Part shown: positions 59,666-64,000 of the stretch, in pieces
Layout: each line of letters begins with the position of its first letter
Position numbering within the stretch: the first letter of the stretch is position 1
From: Telmatospirillum siberiense
GTDB lineage: Bacteria > Pseudomonadota > Alphaproteobacteria > Rhodospirillales > Magnetospirillaceae
NCBI RefSeq assembly: GCF_002845745.1
Contig: NZ_PIUM01000004.1
Span: forward strand, 62,001-126,000
Direction: 5' to 3'
Length of the DNA: 64,000 nt
The notes under the pieces: generated by a model
Database searches by the model: none
Told to the model about the DNA's origin: nothing
The model's input: the letters and a program-made list of their open reading frames with translations, nothing else
Program-made: the position numbers and the translations under genes

Positions 59666-60940
59666 ATGACAAGTTTTGTTGAGCTCGGCTTGGTCGAGCC
59701 CATTTGCCTCGCCGTGACGGCTGAAGGCTACGAAAACGCGACGCCGATCCAGGCCCAGGCCATCCCCGCCATTCTTGCCGGGCGCGACGTGCTCGGAGTC
59801 GCTCAGACCGGAACCGGAAAGACGGCGGCATTCGCCTTGCCGATTCTGCAACGTCTGGCGGACAACAAGCGGCGGGCGGGACCGAAAGGCGCCCGGACGC
59901 TGATTTTGACCCCGACCCGGGAATTGGCCCAGCAGATCGGAAAATGCTTCGCCACTTACGGCGTTCATCTCCGGTTGAAGCGCACGGTCATCACCGGCGG
60001 CGTCGGCATGCACCCCCAGATCTGCTCGCTGCTGGCCGGATGCGACATTGTCATCGCCACGCCGGGCCGCATCCTCGACCTCGCCATGCGCGGTCATGTG
60101 AAGCTTGACGGTGTCGAGACCTTCGTCCTCGATGAGGCCGACCGCATGCTCGACATGGGCTTCATCCACGACGTGAAGAAAATCACCGCCCTGCTGCCTG
60201 CCGAACGGCAGACCCTGCTGTTCTCCGCGACCATGCCGTCCACCGTGTCCTCGCTGGTCGCCGGTTTGCTGAAGGATCATCTACGCGTCGAGGTGACGCC
60301 GGAATCGACCACGGTCGAACGTATCGAGCAGCGGGTGATGTTCGTCGCCAAGGACAAGAAGCGCGACCTGCTTCTTGATATCCTGCGCGGCACGTCGGTG
60401 ACCCGCACCATCGTGTTCGCTCGGACCAAACATGGCGCCAACCGCCTGGCCGAACAGCTTTCGAAAAGTGGTGTGAAGGCCGAGGCCATTCACGGCAACA
60501 AGTCGCAAGGCGCCCGGCAGAGGGCTCTGGCCGATTTCCATTCCGGGAAGGTCAGCACTCTGGTCGCCACTGATATCGCCGCGCGCGGTATCGATGTCGA
60601 CGGTATCAGCCATGTCATCAATTTCGATCTGCCGAACGAGCCGGAAAGCTATGTGCACCGGATCGGCCGGACCGCACGCGCCGGTGCCGAGGGCATTGCC
60701 TTGTCCTTCTGCGATGCCGACGAGATCGCCTATCTCAAGGATATCGAGCGGACGATCCGTCAGCCGATCGCGACCGACGAAACGCATCGGTTCCATTCCG
60801 AGACGATCGCGCGCATGCGGTTGGCACCGGTTTCCAAGCCCAAGGGGCGCCAGAGCGCCCGCCCATCCCGGAGTGGTGGTGGCGGTGGAAACCGGCAGCG
60901 TAGCGGTGCACGTGTCGGCGGGGCGCAGCGCGCGGCCTAA
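59666..60940 (+). CDS. DEAD-box RNA helicase, RhlE-like
   Basis: A 424-residue ATP-dependent RNA helicase. Q motif TPIQAQAIP, motif I AQTGTGKT, Ia PTRELAQQ, II DEAD, III SAT, V ARGIDVD, VI HRIGRTARAG are all present. The C-terminus is a Gly/Arg/Ser-rich, basic tail (RSGGGGGNRQRSGARVGG), typical of RhlE-like and cold-shock helicases that unwind structured mRNA or assist ribosome assembly. Directly downstream of an IF-1 gene; strong terminator follows. Confidence 0.92.
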   Translation: MTSFVELGLVEPICLAVTAEGYENATPIQAQAIPAILAGRDVLGVAQTGTGKTAAFALPILQRLADNKRRAGPKGARTLILTPTRELAQQIGKCFATYGVHLRLKRTVITGGVGMHPQICSLLAGCDIVIATPGRILDLAMRGHVKLDGVETFVLDEADRMLDMGFIHDVKKITALLPAERQTLLFSATMPSTVSSLVAGLLKDHLRVEVTPESTTVERIEQRVMFVAKDKKRDLLLDILRGTSVTRTIVFARTKHGANRLAEQLSKSGVKAEAIHGNKSQGARQRALADFHSGKVSTLVATDIAARGIDVDGISHVINFDLPNEPESYVHRIGRTARAGAEGIALSFCDADEIAYLKDIERTIRQPIATDETHRFHSETIARMRLAPVSKPKGRQSARPSRSGGGGGNRQRSGARVGGAQRAA

Positions 60941-60964
60941 AGACCGTCTTCCCGCCAGGGGTTG

Positions 60965-61002
60965 CAAAAACGCCGCCGGTGCATTCACCGGCGGCGTTTT
61001 TG
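60965..61002 (+). terminator. Rho-independent terminator of the helicase gene
   Basis: Perfect 17-bp arms (60965-60981 and 60986-61002) with a CATT loop; the 3' side ends in TTTTTG and continues TTTT. Lies 24 bp after the stop. Confidence 0.85.
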
Positions 61003-61141
61003 TTTTGCGGTTATTGACCGGCGGCCTTGTTATCGCGGAATGCGAAAAGCTCAACGCGGGAATGCGGGTCTCTCCTTGAGGAAGCGCATTACTTCCGGCC
61101 GATTCCATGTAAGATTTCATGAGTTCGGCAAGGAGCGAAAG

Positions 61142-61693
61142 ATGCGGCTATATCAGCGACTGGCCTTTGTCATGATCGTCGGTGCGCTTACCGCTTGCGG
61201 CGGTCCCCTGACCAGGGATGTCGGAAATTCCTTTACCAAGATCAACGGGCTCTACGACTATGGCGCGAGCGGTCGCGATTTACGGCTGAGCGTGCGCGGA
61301 AATCCTTTCACCGTGTCCGATGACACGCTGTCCAAGGCGGTGGAGGCGGCGAGCCAGGTACAGGTCCTGCGTCCGCGGACCCATCCGACCTTGACACCCG
61401 ATTCTTCCGCGCGGCGTGGATATGAGCTCGCTTTCCTGTTTTCTCCCGCGCCGACCCAGAGCGGTGACGACTTATGCAAGGGACGAATCGAAGATTCCGC
61501 GCCCGGTGCCGTCGCGCCGACGGTCCATGTTCTCGGAGTCTTCTGCGTCTCCGGCTCGGCCCAGACCGAGGTGAGGGGGCTGGCGGAAGCCACCGGTCCC
61601 GCTGATCCCCGCCTCAAGAATCTGGTGGCGCAAATGATTGTCCAACTGTTCCGTCCCGATCTACCCGATGCCGACGGCAATTCCGGGAGGTAG
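61142..61693 (+). CDS. Predicted lipoprotein of unknown function
   Basis: A 183-residue protein. The signal peptide LAFVMIVGALTAC ends in a lipobox (LTAC) with the lipidation cysteine, followed by GGPLTRDVGNS. Two more cysteines (DLCKGR and GVFCVSG) could form a disulfide in the periplasm. No recognised domain. ATG at 61142 follows AAGGAG. It precedes the lepB-rnc-era block, from which it is separated by a terminator. Confidence 0.75.
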   Translation: MRLYQRLAFVMIVGALTACGGPLTRDVGNSFTKINGLYDYGASGRDLRLSVRGNPFTVSDDTLSKAVEAASQVQVLRPRTHPTLTPDSSARRGYELAFLFSPAPTQSGDDLCKGRIEDSAPGAVAPTVHVLGVFCVSGSAQTEVRGLAEATGPADPRLKNLVAQMIVQLFRPDLPDADGNSGR

Positions 61694-61860
61694 CGCGCCC
61701 TGCTTTCCGGCGGAGCGCCGGTTGGGGCGGGCCTGAGAAATGCCTCTCGGCAGAGCAAACCGATGCATTCTTTTCCGGAACGCCGCCGCTTGATGACGAT
61801 GACGGCGAAGGGCTCTTGACAGGGGCGCTCGGCTAAGGCTTGATCGGCGGACCATGCACA

Positions 61861-61894
61861 GCGCCCGTTCCCTTCGGGAGGGCGCATTTTTTTT
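61861..61894 (+). terminator. Terminator or attenuator in front of lepB
   Basis: GCGCCC (61861-61866) pairs with GGGCGC (61880-61885), with inner TCCC/GGGA and a TTC loop, followed by A and eight T's (61887-61894). The T-run ends 17 bp before the lepB ATG. Confidence 0.75.
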
Positions 61895-61910
61895 CACAGA
61901 ACCGCGATCC

Positions 61911-62660
61911 ATGGGCATCTCTCGAAAGAAAACAGGTGGCATTGGCGAAACGATCAAGACGATCGTTTACGCCGTCCTCATCGCCCTCGTTGTGCGGACC
62001 GTCGCCTTCGAGCCCTTCAACATTCCGTCCAAGTCGATGGTGCCGACCTTGCTGGTCGGGGATTATTTGTTCGTCTCCAAATACTCCTATGGCTACAGTC
62101 GCCATTCACTGCCGCTCAGCCTACATCTGTTCGACGGCCGGATCTTCGAACAGACGCCGGAACGTGGCGATGTCGTCGTCTTCAAGGTGCCGTCGGATAA
62201 CCGCACGGATTACATCAAGCGGTTGGTCGGTTTGCCGGGCGATCATATCCAGATCGTCCATCGCGTCCTTTATATCAACGGCAAGCCGGTTGAGCGCAAG
62301 CAGGTCGGCGATTACACGGATCGCGATCCGCGGGGCGGCAGCCAGATCTACACCCAATATGTCGAGACCTTGCCCAACGGCCGGTCCCATCTCATCTTGG
62401 AATATCCCGGCAGCGAAAGTCAGGCTGACAACACGCCGGAATATGTGGTGCCCGATCATCATTACTTTATGATGGGCGACAACCGGGATAATTCGCAGGA
62501 CAGCCGGTATTTGAGCGTGGTTGGCTATGTGCCTGCCGAAAATCTCGTCGGCCGGGCGGAGATCATCTTCTTCTCCACTGATGGATCGGCCGCTCTGTGG
62601 GAACTCTGGAAATGGCCTTGGGCAATTCGCTGGGACCGATTCTTCTCGTTGATTCATTGA
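61911..62660 (+). CDS. lepB: Signal peptidase I
   Basis: A 249-residue membrane serine protease. One N-terminal helix (TIVYAVLIALVVRTVAF), catalytic Ser42 in PSKSMVPTLLVGDY, catalytic Lys103 in DYIKRLVGLPGD, and the GDNRDNSQDSR box near residue 200. It cleaves signal peptides of secreted proteins on the periplasmic face. ATG at 61911 gives the standard N-terminus but lacks an obvious ribosome-binding site; an in-frame ATG at 61854 would place the terminator inside the coding region. Followed closely by rnc and era. Confidence 0.93.
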   Translation: MGISRKKTGGIGETIKTIVYAVLIALVVRTVAFEPFNIPSKSMVPTLLVGDYLFVSKYSYGYSRHSLPLSLHLFDGRIFEQTPERGDVVVFKVPSDNRTDYIKRLVGLPGDHIQIVHRVLYINGKPVERKQVGDYTDRDPRGGSQIYTQYVETLPNGRSHLILEYPGSESQADNTPEYVVPDHHYFMMGDNRDNSQDSRYLSVVGYVPAENLVGRAEIIFFSTDGSAALWELWKWPWAIRWDRFFSLIH

Positions 62661-62673
62661 CTTTCGTGCGGCC

Positions 62674-63375
62674 ATGGATCAGCGCCTGAACGATATCTGC
62701 CGGGCGCTCGCCTACCGGTTTCATCGCTTGGAACTGCTGGAGGAGGCGCTGACCCATTCCAGCGCCTGTCCGGCCCGGGGGCGGAGCCCGTCGTCGGCAC
62801 GCCCCCGCGTTGCCTACGAACGTCTGGAGTTTCTCGGCGATCGCGTGCTTGGCTTGGCCGTCGCCGAAATGCTGTTCTATACCTTCCCTCAGGAGAACGA
62901 GGGCGCGCTTGCCCGTCGTCACGCCGCCCTGGTCCGCCGCGAAGCCCTGGCCCGTGTCGCCTTGACCATCGGGCTCGATGCGGCCCTGATCATGTCCAAA
63001 GGCGAGGAGGAGGGTGGTGGTCGGCATAATCCGACCATGCTCGCCGACGCCTGCGAGGCCGTCCTTGGGGCCGTTTACGCCGATGGAGGGCTGGAGGCCG
63101 CGGTTACCATCATCCGCCGCAACTGGGAGCCCTTGATGGCCGAGGCGGTGACGCCGCCCAAGGATGCCAAGACCGGTCTTCAGGAATGGGCGCAGGGGCG
63201 CGGAAAGCCGTTGCCGGTCTATCAGACTCTCGGCATGGAAGGGCCGCAGCACGATCCCATATTCATGATATCCGTTACTGTCGAAGGATTCGCCCCGGTC
63301 ACCGGACGTGGCGCATCGAAACGGGTCGCCGAACAGGCCGCCGCCGCCGCCATGCTGGAAAAAGTGACGAAATGA
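62674..63375 (+). CDS. rnc: Ribonuclease III
   Basis: A 233-residue double-strand-specific endoribonuclease. The catalytic signature ERLEFLGDRVLGLAVAEML (near residues 50-68) and DACEAVLGAVYADGG (near 129-143) supply the metal-binding Glu/Asp residues; a double-stranded RNA-binding domain occupies about 160-232. It processes rRNA precursors and many mRNA hairpins. The gene overlaps era by four bases (ATGA). Confidence 0.95.
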   Translation: MDQRLNDICRALAYRFHRLELLEEALTHSSACPARGRSPSSARPRVAYERLEFLGDRVLGLAVAEMLFYTFPQENEGALARRHAALVRREALARVALTIGLDAALIMSKGEEEGGGRHNPTMLADACEAVLGAVYADGGLEAAVTIIRRNWEPLMAEAVTPPKDAKTGLQEWAQGRGKPLPVYQTLGMEGPQHDPIFMISVTVEGFAPVTGRGASKRVAEQAAAAAMLEKVTK

Positions 63376-64000
63376 GCGAGAATTCTACCCGTTGCGGCTT
63401 TATCGCCGTGGTCGGCGCACCCAACGCCGGAAAGTCCACCCTGGTCAATCAATTGGTCGGCACCAAGGTGTCCATCGTCTCGCCCAAGGTGCAGACCACG
63501 CGGAGCCGCGTGCTGGGCATCGCCATGGTGGAGGCCTCGAACGCCCAGATCATTTTCATCGACACCCCGGGTATCTTCGCACCGAAGCGCCGCTTCGAGC
63601 GGGCCATGGTGCAGGCGGCCTGGAGCGGGGCCGCCGATGCCGACCAGATCGCCCTGGTGATCGACGCCGAACGGGGAGTGGACGACAACAGTCAGTCCAT
63701 TATCGATCGTCTGAAAGAGGCCGGCCGGCGCGCTGTTCTGGTGTTGAACAAGATCGACCTCGTCAAGCGCGAGAAGCTGCTGGCGCTGACCGCCGGCCTG
63801 GATGCCGCGGGGCTTTTCGACAAGGTTTTCATGGTCAGCGCCCGGACGGGAGACGGCACCGGCGATTTATTGGCATATTTTGCCGCCGGTCTGCCGGAAG
63901 GGCCATGGCATTTTCCCGAGGATCAGGTCTCCGACATGCCGATGCGGCTTTTGGCGGCCGAGATCACCCGGGAGCAGGTCTTCCATCAACTCCATCAGGA
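63372..64000 (+). CDS. era: GTPase Era (5' part, runs off the window)
   Basis: At least 209 residues of Era. G1 GAPNAGKST, G2 region QTTRSRVLG, G3 DTPG, and G4 NKID are present; the C-terminal KH domain that binds the 16S rRNA 3' end lies beyond the window edge. Era guides 30S assembly. The ATGA overlap with rnc indicates coupled translation. Confidence 0.95.
   Translation, partial: MSENSTRCGFIAVVGAPNAGKSTLVNQLVGTKVSIVSPKVQTTRSRVLGIAMVEASNAQIIFIDTPGIFAPKRRFERAMVQAAWSGAADADQIALVIDAERGVDDNSQSIIDRLKEAGRRAVLVLNKIDLVKREKLLALTAGLDAAGLFDKVFMVSARTGDGTGDLLAYFAAGLPEGPWHFPEDQVSDMPMRLLAAEITREQVFHQLHQ

Noticed and set aside
1-64000. CRISPR arrays, tRNA or rRNA genes, prophage or complete insertion sequences
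   Set aside because: No regularly spaced repeats, no tRNA cloverleaf or rRNA-like segments noticed, and no transposase, integrase or phage structural genes.

Overview
The window is GC-rich, densely coded chromosomal DNA from an alphaproteobacterium, most likely a Rhodospirillaceae-type (Rhodospirillales) organism. The signs are the lepB-rnc-era core block, tripartite tricarboxylate (TTT) and ABC solute uptake systems, many chemoreceptors and c-di-GMP proteins, and an RhlE helicase beside an IF-1 paralogue. No rRNA, tRNA, CRISPR array or complete insertion sequence was seen. The taxon is inferred from gene content only.

Layout. 0.1-0.4 kb: small ACT-domain protein. 0.5-6.1 kb (minus): LacI regulator, Gfo/Idh oxidoreductase and tctC-tctB-tctA, with two LacI-type operators around 6.07-6.21 kb. 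6.3-7.1 kb: LysR regulator. 7.6-10.4 kb (minus): periplasmic binding protein translationally coupled to a CHASE-PAS-GGDEF cyclase. 10.5-18.8 kb: metQ, a DHA2 drug exporter, an HSL-type esterase, two cell-surface or unknown proteins, a DUF2325 protein, a GT2 glycosyltransferase and metI-metN. 19.2-21.8 kb: cystathionine gamma-lyase/synthase and a CBS-type beta-synthase, next to metNI in a sulfur amino acid block. 21.9-25.2 kb: MFS permease and RraA-fold aldolase, divergent from a LysR regulator. 25.3-27.0 kb: DUF1847 protein and a D-2-hydroxyacid dehydrogenase.

27.0-37.4 kb (minus) is a nine-gene run: substrate-binding protein, peptide-type ABC permeases and ATPases, a second substrate-binding protein, an AtzG-like subunit, an AtzE-like amidase and a gamma-glutamyltransferase-fold hydrolase of the HpxW type. 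It looks like an uptake-plus-hydrolysis module for an amide or ureide such as oxalurate or oxamate. 37.9-41.5 kb: two chemoreceptors. 41.6-51.0 kb: a split L-threonate/D-erythronate pathway. otnK-otnC-otnI run leftward; the LacI regulator, an LtnD-like dehydrogenase and a GntP permease run rightward. Both promoters carry matching 16-bp operators. The two arms are separated by a decayed diguanylate cyclase, a HAD phosphatase and a cluster of palindromic mobile-type repeats ending in a MITE.

51.1-57.6 kb is a signalling hub: REC-PAS-LuxR regulator, PAS-like protein, REC-PAS-histidine kinase, REC-HDOD protein, histone-deacetylase-like enzyme, bacteriohemerythrin and a chemoreceptor remnant. 58.1-64.0 kb is core-like: lactate/malate dehydrogenase-family enzyme, IF-1, RhlE helicase, lipoprotein, lepB, rnc and the 5' part of era, which runs off the window.

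The most distinctive features are the shared operator code of the split threonate/erythronate regulon, the AtzE/AtzG/HpxW-like hydrolase set fused to a two-binding-protein ABC transporter, and several arrays of perfect RNA hairpins in untranslated regions.
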